NCBI RefSeq assembly: GCF_000967425.1
Contig: NZ_FO082820.1
Coordinates: 3,899,501-3,963,500, forward strand
Direction: 5' to 3'
Length of the DNA: 64,000 bases
From: Pseudorhizobium banfieldiae
GTDB lineage: Bacteria; Pseudomonadota; Alphaproteobacteria; Rhizobiales; Rhizobiaceae
Part shown: positions 28,032 through 36,600 of the stretch, in pieces
Layout: each line of letters opens with the position of its first letter
How positions within the stretch are numbered: the first letter of the stretch is position 1
Translations under genes and position numbers: made by a program
Notes under the pieces: generated by a model
Databases searched by the model: none
Seen by the model: the letters and a program-made list of their open reading frames with translations, nothing else
Told to the model about the DNA's origin: nothing

Positions 28032-28048
28032 GTCAATGATTGATTGAC
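28032..28048. promoter_or_regulatory. Inverted repeat in the oplAH/TRAP divergent promoter region
   Basis: GTCAAT (28032-28037) and ATTGAC (28043-28048) form a perfect inverted repeat with a 5-bp spacer in the 199-bp gap. Each arm also supplies a -35-like element: TTGACG toward the oxoprolinase (with TATTCG about 16 bp downstream) and TTGACA toward the TRAP genes. It is a plausible operator, perhaps for the winged-helix regulator at 31144. Confidence 0.38.
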
Positions 28049-28176
28049 AGCAAAATGCTCGTTGCTGCATCATGCCGCCACAACGGGCAAAGAAGCCGCC
28101 AGAGCTTCGCCCGGCCACGGCAACCGAGGGGAGCCGACCATGTTTGACTGCCGTATTCCACACGGGAGGGCCATCT

Positions 28177-28761
28177 GTGTCCTCCATTGATCCGCGCCAT
28201 AGCATTTTCCCCGAGTGGCTGAGGAAGGCGCTCGACGGTCTCTACCTCGCCGCGGGCTGGCTCGCCGGCATCTTTCTCATCGCAATCTTCCTGATCATGC
28301 TGTCGCTGTCCGCCGGACGGCCTCTCGGGATAGATGTCCCGGCCGGGGACGACTTTACGGCCTGGTGCATGGCCGCGACCGCATTTCTTGGCCTGGCACA
28401 CACGTTCAGATCGGCGGAACTCATCCGCATGGGATTGCTGATCGACCGGATCAGCGGGCTGCCGCGGAAGATGATCGAGATCGCCTGCACGGCCATCGGT
28501 GCCGCCGCGGTTTCCTATTTCGCCTGGTACGCGATCGAGATGACCCTGTTCTCCTGGCGTTTCAACGACGTCTCGATGGGCGTGATTGCGGTGCCGCTGT
28601 GGATCCCGCAGTTCGGCATGTCGGCTGGCCTTACCATTCTCGCGATCGCCTTCGTCGATGAACTTATCCACCTGCTGTTTGGCGGTGCTCCGCGCTACGA
28701 AAAACCGAAGGCGGAAAGCCCGGACGAGATCATCGAGCGCGTCATGGAAAGCGGGGTCTGA
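28177..28761 (+). CDS. TRAP transporter small permease, DctQ family
   Basis: A 194-aa integral membrane subunit with four hydrophobic helices ([57 protein letters not shown] and a last one near [23 protein letters not shown]). The family motif [29 protein letters not shown] is clear. GTG 28177 has GGGAGGG 6 nt upstream and gives the family N-terminus; an ATG at 28072 would add 35 unsupported residues. It is the first gene of dctQ-dctM-dctP order, ending 2 bp before the large permease gene. Confidence 0.9.
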   Translation: MSSIDPRHSIFPEWLRKALDGLYLAAGWLAGIFLIAIFLIMLSLSAGRPLGIDVPAGDDFTAWCMAATAFLGLAHTFRSAELIRMGLLIDRISGLPRKMIEIACTAIGAAAVSYFAWYAIEMTLFSWRFNDVSMGVIAVPLWIPQFGMSAGLTILAIAFVDELIHLLFGGAPRYEKPKAESPDEIIERVMESGV

Positions 28762-28763
28762 TC

Positions 28764-30080
28764 ATGGATGCCCTGTCTCTGATCGAAGTCTCCGGGCTTA
28801 TCCTTGGCGCCCTCCTTTTCCTCCTTGTCGGCGGCGTCTGGATCGGTATCGCGCTGCTCGTCTGCGGCTTCGTCGCCATGCAGTTCGCGCCCGCCGGCAT
28901 TCAGATCGGTGCGGCACTCGCCACCAATGCCTGGAGCGGGACCGCCTCCTGGAGCCTTGCCGCCTTGCCGCTCTTCGTCTGGATGGGCGAGATTCTCTAC
29001 CGGACGCGGCTCTCGGACGAAATGTTCCGCGGCCTGTCGCCTTGGCTGAACTGGCTTCCCGGGCGCCTGATCCACGTCAACGTCCTTGGCTGCGGGCTTT
29101 TCGGCGCCGTCTCCGGCTCCTCCGCGGCCACGACGGCCATGGTCGCCAAGATCACGCTGCCGGAACTCAAGAAGCGTGGCTATGACGACATGATCAGCCT
29201 TGGTTCGCTCGCCGGTGCCGGAACCCTCGGCTTCCTGGTCCCGCCGTCGATCACCATGATCGTCTATGCGGTTGCGGCGAATGTTTCCATCATCCAGATG
29301 TTCATTGCCGGCCTCATTCCGGCTGCCATCGTCATGGTGCTCTACATGACCGCCATCGTCGTCTGGTCGCTGATGAACCCGGACAGAAGCCCGCCGCCGG
29401 CGCCGAAGACCAGTCTGGCCAGCAAGCTCAGGGAAAGTCTGAACCTTATCCCGCTGGCTCTCCTGATCATGACTGTCTTCTCGGCCCTGCTCATGGGCTG
29501 GGCCACGGCAACCGAATGTGCCGCCTGGGGCGTGCTCGGGTCGCTGGTGATTGCCGCTTGGCAGCGCGCGCTTACCTGGAAGAGCTTCAAGGAAAGCGTC
29601 ATGGGGGCGACCCGCATGACGGCGATGATCATGCTGATCCTCACCGGCGCCGGCTATATGTCGATCGCCATGGGCTATACCGGCATTCCGGCCGCGCTGG
29701 CGAGTTGGGTGGACGGCTTCGGCCTCAGCCCCTATGCGCTGATTGCGGTCCTGACGATCATGTACATCCTCCTCGGCTGCGCCATCGACGGACTGTCGAT
29801 GATCGTGCTCACCACGGTCGTGGTGCTTCCAATGATCCAGCAGGCGGGCTTCGACCTCATCTGGTTCGGTGTCTTCCTGGTCCTGATGGTCGAGATGGCG
29901 CAGATCACGCCGCCCGTGGGGTTCAATCTCTTCGTGCTGCAGACGATGAGCGGCCGCGACAGCCTGACGGTTGCCCGCGCCGCGCTTCCTTTCTTCTTCC
30001 TGCTTGTGGCGACTGTCGCCATCATCACGGTCTTCCCGGACATCGTGATGGTCCTGCCGCGAATGGCATTTCCGGGGTAA
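28764..30080 (+). CDS. TRAP transporter large permease, DctM family
   Basis: A 438-aa permease with about twelve hydrophobic segments, the Na+-coupled translocation subunit. DctM markers include RTRLSDEMFRGLSPWL, the GSSAATTAMVAKITLPELKK segment, SLAGAGTLGFLVPPSITMI and the C-terminal VEMAQITPPVGFNLFVLQ. It is tightly coupled to the small permease (2-bp gap) and followed 17 bp later by the binding-protein gene. Confidence 0.95.
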   Translation: MDALSLIEVSGLILGALLFLLVGGVWIGIALLVCGFVAMQFAPAGIQIGAALATNAWSGTASWSLAALPLFVWMGEILYRTRLSDEMFRGLSPWLNWLPGRLIHVNVLGCGLFGAVSGSSAATTAMVAKITLPELKKRGYDDMISLGSLAGAGTLGFLVPPSITMIVYAVAANVSIIQMFIAGLIPAAIVMVLYMTAIVVWSLMNPDRSPPPAPKTSLASKLRESLNLIPLALLIMTVFSALLMGWATATECAAWGVLGSLVIAAWQRALTWKSFKESVMGATRMTAMIMLILTGAGYMSIAMGYTGIPAALASWVDGFGLSPYALIAVLTIMYILLGCAIDGLSMIVLTTVVVLPMIQQAGFDLIWFGVFLVLMVEMAQITPPVGFNLFVLQTMSGRDSLTVARAALPFFFLLVATVAIITVFPDIVMVLPRMAFPG

Positions 30081-30097
30081 CGCAAAGGGGAATGACA

Positions 30098-31087
30098 ATG
30101 AACTTGCACATGCGATCGATCGCCCGCTGGGGCATGACGGCAGCGGCACTCGCCCTGGGAGCGGGCGCGGCACTGGCCCAGACGGAATGGGTCCTGCCTT
30201 CCGCCTATCCGCCGGCGAACTATCATACCGAAAACCTCATGCAGTTCGCCTCCGACGTCGACGCAGCGACGAAGGGTGAACTCAAGATCACCGTGCACCC
30301 AGGCGCCGCACTCTTCAAGGCACCGGAAATCAAGCGTGCGGTGCAGACGGGCCAGGCTCAGGCAGGCGAGGTGCTGATCTCGCTGCACGAAAACGAGAAC
30401 CCGGTCTTCGGGATCGACGTCGTGCCTTTCCTCGCCACCAGCTTCGAGGAGTCGAAAAAGCTGTGGGAAGCGTCGAAGCCGACGGTGGAGAAGGCGCTCG
30501 ACGAGCAGGGGCTGAAGCTGCTATACACGACGCCCTGGCCGCCCCAGGGCATCTACACCAAGAAGGACGTCAACACCGTCGAAGACCTCAAGGGCCTGAA
30601 GTGGCGCGCCTATAACGTCGGCACGTCGCGCATCGCCGAACTCGTCGGCGCACAGCCGGTGACGGTCCAGGCTGCCGAGCTTCCGCAGGCACTGGCGACC
30701 GGCGTGGTCGACGGCCTGATGACCTCCAGCGCCACCGGCGTCGATTCCAAGATCTGGGAATCGCTCACCCACTACTATGACACGCAGGCCTGGATCCCGA
30801 AGAACGTCATCTTCGTGAACAAGGGCGCGTTCGAGGCGCTGGATCCGGCCGTGCAGACAGCGGTCACGGAAGCTGCGGCAGCAGCCGAAGAGCGCGGCTG
30901 GAAACTCGGTGTCGAGAAGACGGCGGCATACATGGAGACGCTGAAGTCGAACGGCATGCAGGTTCTTGCTCCCAGCGAGGAACTGAAGAGCGGCTTGGCG
31001 GAAGTCGGTGCCCAGCTGACTGAAGACTGGCTGTCCAAGGCCGGCGACGAGGGCAAGGCCATCGTAGACGCCTACAAGAAGATGTGA
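30098..31087 (+). CDS. TRAP transporter substrate-binding protein, DctP family
   Basis: A 329-aa periplasmic binding protein with signal peptide MNLHMRSIARWGMTAAALAL, cleaved near ALAQ. The ligand-carboxylate arginine region is visible as EDLKGLKWRAYNVGTSR, and AAELPQALATGVVDGLMTS is the typical second-lobe segment. ATG 30098 is preferred to ATG 30092 because AAAGGGG then has 7-nt spacing. The ligand is likely a carboxylate; linkage to 5-oxoprolinase suggests pyroglutamate or a related lactam acid, as inference. Confidence 0.92.
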   Translation: MNLHMRSIARWGMTAAALALGAGAALAQTEWVLPSAYPPANYHTENLMQFASDVDAATKGELKITVHPGAALFKAPEIKRAVQTGQAQAGEVLISLHENENPVFGIDVVPFLATSFEESKKLWEASKPTVEKALDEQGLKLLYTTPWPPQGIYTKKDVNTVEDLKGLKWRAYNVGTSRIAELVGAQPVTVQAAELPQALATGVVDGLMTSSATGVDSKIWESLTHYYDTQAWIPKNVIFVNKGAFEALDPAVQTAVTEAAAAAEERGWKLGVEKTAAYMETLKSNGMQVLAPSEELKSGLAEVGAQLTEDWLSKAGDEGKAIVDAYKKM

Positions 31088-31094
31088 TGCAAGA

Positions 31095-31129
31095 AGCGCC
31101 GCCGGGTTTACCGGCGGCGCTTTGATTTT
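31095..31129 (+). terminator. Intrinsic terminator of the TRAP operon
   Basis: AGCGCCGCCGG (31095-31105) pairs perfectly with CCGGCGGCGCT (31111-31121) over GTTTA and is followed by TTGATTTT. It separates the binding-protein gene from the regulator at 31144. Confidence 0.88.
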
Positions 31130-31143
31130 CGGGAGGAGACATC

Positions 31144-31665
31144 ATGCCAGCCAAGAAGGATGATCTGGGCCCTATCGTATCCTCGGGCCACCTTGCCAGC
31201 GGAGCCCTGCCCGCACTGTCGGAGATCGAATTCGGGCTGATCATGCTGAACCACGCCTTCAACCGATGGATGGTGCGCTGCATGGCGGCGGCCGGCGTGC
31301 CGGACCTTTCGCCTGTCGACATCCTGGTGCTTCATAACATCAACAGCCGCAACAAGCCGAAGACGCTTGCCGACATCTGCCTCGTGCTGAACATCGAGGA
31401 CACTCACGTCGTGACCTATGCACTGAAGAAGCTGGAGCGGATGAAGCTCATCAAGTCCGGTCGGCGCGGCAAGGAAAAGCTGGTCATGGTGACCGAAGCA
31501 GGTGCGCAATCCTGTGCACGCTACAAGGCGATGCGCGAGAGCCTGCTCGTCAACTCCGTCCTGGCGACCGAGGTATCCGCTGATAGTCTTTCGGAAGTCG
31601 CTGCACGGCTCCGAGCCCTCTCCGGTCACTACGACCAGGCGGCGCGCGCCGCGGCTTCGCTGTAG
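31144..31665 (+). CDS. MarR-like winged-helix transcriptional regulator
   Basis: A 173-aa winged-helix protein of the MarR-related group. Its core reads EFGLIMLNHAFNRWMVRCM, the recognition region NKPKTLADICLVLNIEDTHVVTYALKKL, and a wing at LIKSGRRGKEKLVMVTEAG. ATG 31144 follows GGGAGGAG. It lies beyond a terminator from the TRAP operon, so readthrough or its own promoter drives it. It probably controls the TRAP/oxoprolinase locus; the effector is unknown. Its stop is 5 bp from that of the convergent hydrolase gene. Confidence 0.82.
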   Translation: MPAKKDDLGPIVSSGHLASGALPALSEIEFGLIMLNHAFNRWMVRCMAAAGVPDLSPVDILVLHNINSRNKPKTLADICLVLNIEDTHVVTYALKKLERMKLIKSGRRGKEKLVMVTEAGAQSCARYKAMRESLLVNSVLATEVSADSLSEVAARLRALSGHYDQAARAAASL

Positions 31666-31670
31666 GCGCG

Positions 31671-32495
31671 TCAGGAGAGCAGCGTCTGCGTCAGCGGATG
31701 ATGGGGATCGGCCAGCCCATCGATCACGTTGAAGTGGTGGCGGTCCGGTTCCTCGACGACTTCGGTCTCGGCGCCAAGGCCCTTCCAGATATTGGCGAGC
31801 AGCGCGTTCTGGCGGAGGAATTCCGATCGCTCCGCGCCGCCCACCCAGCAGGTCAGCCTGGCAGCCTGCATCGGCTCGAGAAGTGCCGGGCTTTCGCGCC
31901 ATGCCTCCTGCCGGTCGATGTTCAATTGCCTGTTCATGGCCGTGTGCATCAGCGGCCGCAGGTCATGCAGGCCGGAAAGCGATACGGTGTGCACAATGCG
32001 GCTGCGGACCTCTTCCGGCAAGGGAGAGGTCACCGTGATTATCCGCGTCGCGAGATGGCCGCCGGCGGAGTGCCCGATCAGCCGTATGGGGCCGGCGACG
32101 AGCTCTGCCGCCCGCTCGATCGCGTTGGCCACCTCAAGGGTAATCCCGCCAATGCGGATCTCGGGGCATAGCGTGTAGGAGGGAATTGCGACGGCATAGC
32201 CCAGTTCCACCGCGCCGCGGGCGAGATGGGACCAGTAGGACTTGTCGAGCCGCAGCCAGAAGCCGCCATGGATGAATACGACGAGGCCGGCAGGTTCGGT
32301 GGCTGGCAGGAAAAGATCCATCCTGTTCCGCGCGCCGTCGCCGTAGCGAAGATCAAGCTTCGCATGCCCCGCTTCCTCCAGCGCATGCCGGTACTCCCGC
32401 GCCGGACCCACCCAGAGATCCGGCCAGCGATCCCCGCCGGGGATGTTGGGTCCGTTGGCATAGGCATCGTCCCAATCGGATATCCGGTGTCGCAT
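31671..32495 (-). CDS. Alpha/beta hydrolase, kynurenine-formamidase-like
   Basis: A 274-aa alpha/beta hydrolase. The oxyanion-hole motif HGGFW is followed by the nucleophile elbow GHSAGGH and a late histidine in PDRHHFNVID, giving a plausible Ser-Asp-His triad. HGGFW is characteristic of kynurenine formamidase and related esterases/carbamate hydrolases. ATG 32495 has TGAGGG just upstream; ATG codons at 32534 and 32522 are alternatives. It is divergent from the 2-aminobenzoate-CoA ligase gene, which fits a role in producing or processing an anthranilate-type substrate. No tryptophan dioxygenase or kynureninase gene is in the window. Confidence 0.82.
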   Translation of the reverse strand: MRHRISDWDDAYANGPNIPGGDRWPDLWVGPAREYRHALEEAGHAKLDLRYGDGARNRMDLFLPATEPAGLVVFIHGGFWLRLDKSYWSHLARGAVELGYAVAIPSYTLCPEIRIGGITLEVANAIERAAELVAGPIRLIGHSAGGHLATRIITVTSPLPEEVRSRIVHTVSLSGLHDLRPLMHTAMNRQLNIDRQEAWRESPALLEPMQAARLTCWVGGAERSEFLRQNALLANIWKGLGAETEVVEEPDRHHFNVIDGLADPHHPLTQTLLS

Positions 32496-32586
32496 GTGGC
32501 CCTCAGTATCATCCAGTCGCATCCATAGTTGCATCTGGCTGTCATGAGAGGAAGGGGGTGCATGGCTGCCGGTCCAAAATTATTAC

Positions 32587-32597
32587 AAACTTAAAAT
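32587..32597. promoter_or_regulatory. Candidate MarR operator, ligase side (AAACTTAAAAT)
   Basis: The 11-mer AAACTTAAAAT lies in the hydrolase/ligase divergent region. Its exact reverse complement occurs at 46543-46553 upstream of the monooxygenase/reductase gene of the same pathway. In this GC-rich sequence, an identical AT-rich 11-mer at both ends of one pathway suggests a shared regulator site. No clean -35/-10 was found here. Confidence 0.42.
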
Positions 32598-32711
32598 TTC
32601 TCTCTTGCCAGCGCGCGGGAGCGGTGCTTTTCTGGTGAAAAGGCAAAAATGCCACGGCCGCAGCACCGGATATCCTCGGGTTGCGGACCAAGAAGAACGC
32701 ATGGGAACTCG

Positions 32712-34343
32712 ATGATGAAACTGGGACCGACAGGCCATCTGGACACGTTTGCGCGCGACCATCTCCCGCCGCCGGACCAGTGGCCGGAGCTTCTTCTCGA
32801 CGGCTTCGATTATCCCGAATGGCTGAACGCCGGGGTCGAGTTGACGGACCGGATGGTCGAGCGCGGCTTTGGCGACCATACCGCGCTGATTGGCAACGGC
32901 CGTCGCCGGACCTACAAGGAGCTTTCCGACTGGACGAACCGCATCGCGCGGGCTCTGACGGAAGACTACGGGCTGAAGCCCGGTAACCGGGTCCTGATCC
33001 GCTCGGCGAACAACCCCGCCATGGTTGCCTGCTGGCTTGCGGCGACGAAGGCCGGCGCCGTGGTCGTCAACACCATGCCGATGCTGCGCGCCGGAGAGAT
33101 CGCCAAGGTGGTCGACAAGGCCGAAGTCACCATGGCGCTTTGCGACACCCGGCTGATGGACGAACTGGTGGCGGTCGCCAAGGAGAGCCGGTTTCTGGAG
33201 CAGGTGATCGGCTTCGACGGCACGGCCAATCACGATGCCGAACTCGATCGCGCCGCCCTCGACAAGCCGGTCAAATTCGAGGCCGTGAAAACGGGACGGG
33301 ACGATGTCGCGCTGCTGGGCTTCACCTCCGGCTCCACCGGCGTGCCGAAGGCGACCATGCACTTCCACCGGGACATCCTGATCATCGCCGATGCCTATGC
33401 GAAGGAAGTGCTGAAGGTCACGCCGGACGATGTATTCGTCGGCTCCCCGCCGCTCGCCTTTACCTTCGGCCTCGGCGGTCTTGCGGTCTTCCCGTTGCGC
33501 TTCGGCGCGGCAGCCACGCTGCTCGAGCAGGCGACGCCGCCGAAGATGATCGAGATCATCGAGACCTATAAGGCGACGATCTGCTTCACCGCGCCCACTG
33601 CCTACCGCGCCATGCTTTCCGCCATGGATGAAGGCGCCGATCTTTCCTCACTCCGCGTCGCGGTGTCGGCGGGCGAAACACTGCCGGCTCCCGTCTATGA
33701 CCAGTGGGTGCAGAAGACCGGCAAGCCGATCGTCGATGGCATAGGCTCGACAGAGATGCTGCACATCTTCATCTCCAACCGGCTCGACGACTCCAAGCCT
33801 GCCTGCACGGGCAAGCCGCTCACCGGCTACCAGGCCGTCGTCGTGGATGACGATATGCGCGAGGTGCCGCGGGGAACGATCGGCAAGCTCGCCGTCAAGG
33901 GCCCCATCGGCTGCCGCTATCTCGCCGACGACAGGCAGCGCGACTACGTGCGCGACGGCTGGAACCTTACCGGCGATTCCTTTGTGGAGGACGAGGAAGG
34001 CTATTTCCACTTCGCCGCCCGCTCCGACGACATGATCGTCTCGGCCGGCTACAACATTGCCGGTCCGGAGGTCGAGGCGGCACTGCTGAAGCACGAGGCG
34101 GTTGCCGAATGCGCGGTGATCGGAGTTCCGGACACGGAACGTGGCCATATCGTCGAGGCGCATGTCGTGCTGGTCGATCGTCGTGCGGCGTGCGATGCCA
34201 TGGCGAAGCTCCTGCAGGAGCACGTCAAGAATGTCATCGCGCCCTACAAGTATCCGCGCTCCATCGTCTTCACCGACGCACTGCCGAAGACGGAGTCAGG
34301 GAAGATCCAGCGGTTCCGGCTGAAGCAGGCGAGTGCGGCATGA
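32712..34343 (+). CDS. abmG: 2-aminobenzoate-CoA ligase type acyl-CoA synthetase
   Basis: A 543-aa adenylate-forming CoA ligase (acid + ATP + CoA to acyl-CoA + AMP + PPi). The phosphate-binding loop is GFTSGSTGVPKATMHFHRD (about 202-220), followed by IGSTEMLHIF, the GWNLTGDSF hinge-preceding motif and the C-terminal PKTESGKIQR with the catalytic Lys. Overall it looks like the benzoate/2-aminobenzoate ligase group, with the N-terminus HLDTFARDHLPPPDQWPELL. The name follows Azoarcus evansii abmG and rests on the presence of the matching fused monooxygenase/reductase in the same locus. Benzoate or salicylate could be the real acid. ATG 32712 or 32715 may start. Confidence 0.82.
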   Translation: MMKLGPTGHLDTFARDHLPPPDQWPELLLDGFDYPEWLNAGVELTDRMVERGFGDHTALIGNGRRRTYKELSDWTNRIARALTEDYGLKPGNRVLIRSANNPAMVACWLAATKAGAVVVNTMPMLRAGEIAKVVDKAEVTMALCDTRLMDELVAVAKESRFLEQVIGFDGTANHDAELDRAALDKPVKFEAVKTGRDDVALLGFTSGSTGVPKATMHFHRDILIIADAYAKEVLKVTPDDVFVGSPPLAFTFGLGGLAVFPLRFGAAATLLEQATPPKMIEIIETYKATICFTAPTAYRAMLSAMDEGADLSSLRVAVSAGETLPAPVYDQWVQKTGKPIVDGIGSTEMLHIFISNRLDDSKPACTGKPLTGYQAVVVDDDMREVPRGTIGKLAVKGPIGCRYLADDRQRDYVRDGWNLTGDSFVEDEEGYFHFAARSDDMIVSAGYNIAGPEVEAALLKHEAVAECAVIGVPDTERGHIVEAHVVLVDRRAACDAMAKLLQEHVKNVIAPYKYPRSIVFTDALPKTESGKIQRFRLKQASAA

Positions 34344-34523
34344 GCGTTTACCGACATTCTGCAAAAGCGCATTCCAGCGGCTTCGCCAGTGGACGTTCTT
34401 TTGCAAGTATGGAAGGTATCGGGAATACCGGTCGGTGATGACATCGGGCGGATATCCGGGCTGCGAGATCGAGGGGTCCGCGCCTGGGGATGGGGTCATA
34501 AGAACAACTGGGAGTTCGAAACA

Positions 34524-35660
34524 ATGAAGAAACTGGTTTCCGCCGCCACGCTGGCGCTCAGCATGAGCGTTTCCGGCCTTGCCTTCGCCGAGCCTGTGAA
34601 GATCGGCATGATCACGACGCTTTCGGGCGGCGGTGCCGGCCTCGGCATCGACACGCGCGACGGCTTCATGCTGGCCATCAAGCAGGCAGGCAATAGCGAG
34701 ATCGAGGTCATCACCGAGGACGATGGACAGAAGCCGGAACTGGCCGTACAGATCGCCGACAAGATGATCCAGAGCGACCAGGTCGATATCCTGACCGGTA
34801 TCGTCTGGTCGAACCTGCTGATGGCGGTCGCGCCGAGCGCAGTCGCCCAGGGCAAGCTTTATGTCTCCACCAATGCCGCGCCGGCGGCACTTGCCGGCGA
34901 GAACTGCAACCCGCTCTATTTCAACGCCGCCTACCAGAACGACAATCTTCATGAAGCCATGGGCGAATACGCCAACAAGGACTACAAGAAGATGTTCATC
35001 ATGGCGCCGAACTATCCGGCGGGGAAGGATTCGCTGACCGGGTTCAAGCGCTTCTACAAGGGCGAAGTTGCTTCGGAAGTCTACACCCAGGTCGGCCAGA
35101 CCGACTATGCGGCCGAGATCGCCCAAATCCGTGCCTCCGGTGCCGACGGCGTCTTCGCCTTCCTTCCGGGCGGCATGGGCATCGCCTTCATGAAGCAGTA
35201 CGCCCAGTCGGGCGTCGAAATCCCGATCATGGGCCCGGGCTTCTCCTTCAGCCAGGATGTTCTTGGGGCGATCGGCGACGCTGCTCTCGGCGTCAAGAAT
35301 TCCGGCCACTGGGCCAAGGACCTGGACAATGAGGCGAACAAGAAGTTCGTGGAGGCTTTCCAGGCTGAATACGGTCGCCTGCCGTCCATCTATGCCGTGC
35401 AGGCTTATGATGCGGGCCAACTGATTGCATCCGCAGCAGCCAAGGCCGATGTGAAGGATACGGAATCATTCCGTGCGGAGCTCCTGAAGGCGGACATCCA
35501 GTCGCCGCGTGGTAAGTTCAAGTTCAACACCAACCAGCACCCGATCCAGGACATCTACGTCCGCGAAGTGGTGAAGGACGGTGATGTTCTTACGAATAAG
35601 ATCCTCGCGCCGGTCTTCACCGATCACCAGGATGCCTACGCCAAAGACTGCAAGATGTAA
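34524..35660 (+). CDS. HAAT-type ABC transporter substrate-binding protein (LivJ/K-like)
   Basis: A 378-aa periplasmic binding protein of the branched-chain amino acid (HAAT) family. Signal peptide MKKLVSAATLALSMSVSGLA is cleaved near AFAEPV. Family markers are IGMITTLSGGGAGLGIDTRDG, then FNAAYQNDNLHEAMGEYANK and FIMAPNYPAGKDSL. ATG 34524 is preceded by GGGAG; the frame is open upstream but without family similarity. With four downstream genes it makes a complete importer embedded among aromatic-CoA genes. HAAT systems of this kind often carry aromatic acids, so the likely substrate is 2-aminobenzoate or a related compound (inference). Confidence 0.92.
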   Translation: MKKLVSAATLALSMSVSGLAFAEPVKIGMITTLSGGGAGLGIDTRDGFMLAIKQAGNSEIEVITEDDGQKPELAVQIADKMIQSDQVDILTGIVWSNLLMAVAPSAVAQGKLYVSTNAAPAALAGENCNPLYFNAAYQNDNLHEAMGEYANKDYKKMFIMAPNYPAGKDSLTGFKRFYKGEVASEVYTQVGQTDYAAEIAQIRASGADGVFAFLPGGMGIAFMKQYAQSGVEIPIMGPGFSFSQDVLGAIGDAALGVKNSGHWAKDLDNEANKKFVEAFQAEYGRLPSIYAVQAYDAGQLIASAAAKADVKDTESFRAELLKADIQSPRGKFKFNTNQHPIQDIYVREVVKDGDVLTNKILAPVFTDHQDAYAKDCKM

Positions 35661-35669
35661 GGTTGACTG

Positions 35670-36593
35670 GTGACTTTCGCACTTGCTCTTGAGCAGTTGC
35701 TCAATGGCCTTCAGCTCGGCGTCATGTTGTTTCTCATGGCTGCCGGGCTGACGCTGATCTTCGGCGTCATGGGGCTGATCAATCTCGCACATGGTTCTCT
35801 CTACATGGTCGGCGCGTTCGCCTGTGCGGCGGTGGCTGCGGCAACGGGCTCCTTCTGGCTCGGCCTCGTCGCCAGCCTCGCCTGCGCGGCGGCGGCCGGA
35901 GCGATCGTCGAGCTGCTCGTCATCCGGCGGCTCTACGACCGTGACCACCTGGACCAGGTTCTGGCGACCTTCGCTCTGATCCTGATGTTTTCGGAGGGGA
36001 CCCGCTGGCTGTTCGGCTCGTTCCCGCTCTATCTCAACATTCCGCCGCTCCTGCAGGGCGCGGTGGCGCTGCCCGGTGGTGCGCAATACCCCGTCTATCG
36101 ACTGGCGATCATCGCCGCCGGCGCACTCGTAGCCTTCGGACTCTATCTCCTGATCGGCAAGACGCGGCTGGGCATGCGCATCCGCGCGGGCGAAAGCGAC
36201 CGCGAGATGATCGGCGCCCTCGGCGTCGACATCCGTACGCTCTATACGGTCGTCTTCGCCCTCGGTGCAGCGCTTGCGGGCCTTGCCGGCGCCATGGTCG
36301 GCGCGCTGCAATCCGTGCAGGTCGGCATGGGCGAGCCTGTCCTCATCCTCGCCTTCGTGGTGATCGTCATCGGCGGCATCGGCTCCATCAAGGGCGCGCT
36401 CCTTGGAGCGCTGCTGGTCGGCGTTGTGGATACGATGGGCCGGTTGCTGCTTCCACAGCTCGTCGGTATTTTCCTGCCGCCCGCGCAAGCAGGCATGATC
36501 GGCGGTGCTGCGGCATCAATGCTCATCTACGTCATGATGGCGCTTATCCTGGCGATGAAGCCGCGCGGGCTTTTCCCCGCAGCCCACGCGTGA
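35670..36593 (+). CDS. HAAT-type ABC transporter permease (LivH-like)
   Basis: A 307-aa permease with about eight hydrophobic helices. Typical LivH features: EQLLNGLQLGVMLFLMAAGLTL at the N-terminus, GLINLAHGSLYMVGAF, then RIRAGESDREMIGALGVDI and the EAA-like loop region VVIGGIGSIKGALLGALLVG. The start is GTG 35670 with AAGG upstream, 9 bp after the binding-protein gene. Confidence 0.93.
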   Translation: MTFALALEQLLNGLQLGVMLFLMAAGLTLIFGVMGLINLAHGSLYMVGAFACAAVAAATGSFWLGLVASLACAAAAGAIVELLVIRRLYDRDHLDQVLATFALILMFSEGTRWLFGSFPLYLNIPPLLQGAVALPGGAQYPVYRLAIIAAGALVAFGLYLLIGKTRLGMRIRAGESDREMIGALGVDIRTLYTVVFALGAALAGLAGAMVGALQSVQVGMGEPVLILAFVVIVIGGIGSIKGALLGALLVGVVDTMGRLLLPQLVGIFLPPAQAGMIGGAAASMLIYVMMALILAMKPRGLFPAAHA

Positions 36594-36600
36594 GGCCGCG

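Noticed and set aside
32649..32711. Upstream in-frame extension of the CoA ligase
   Set aside because: The extra residues lack family similarity, and the extension has no ribosome-binding site.
34415..34429. Inverted repeat GGTAT-N5-ATACC before the HAAT binding-protein gene
   Set aside because: The arms are only 5 bp, no second copy is found near related genes, and it does not resemble the motif shared by the two arms of the locus.
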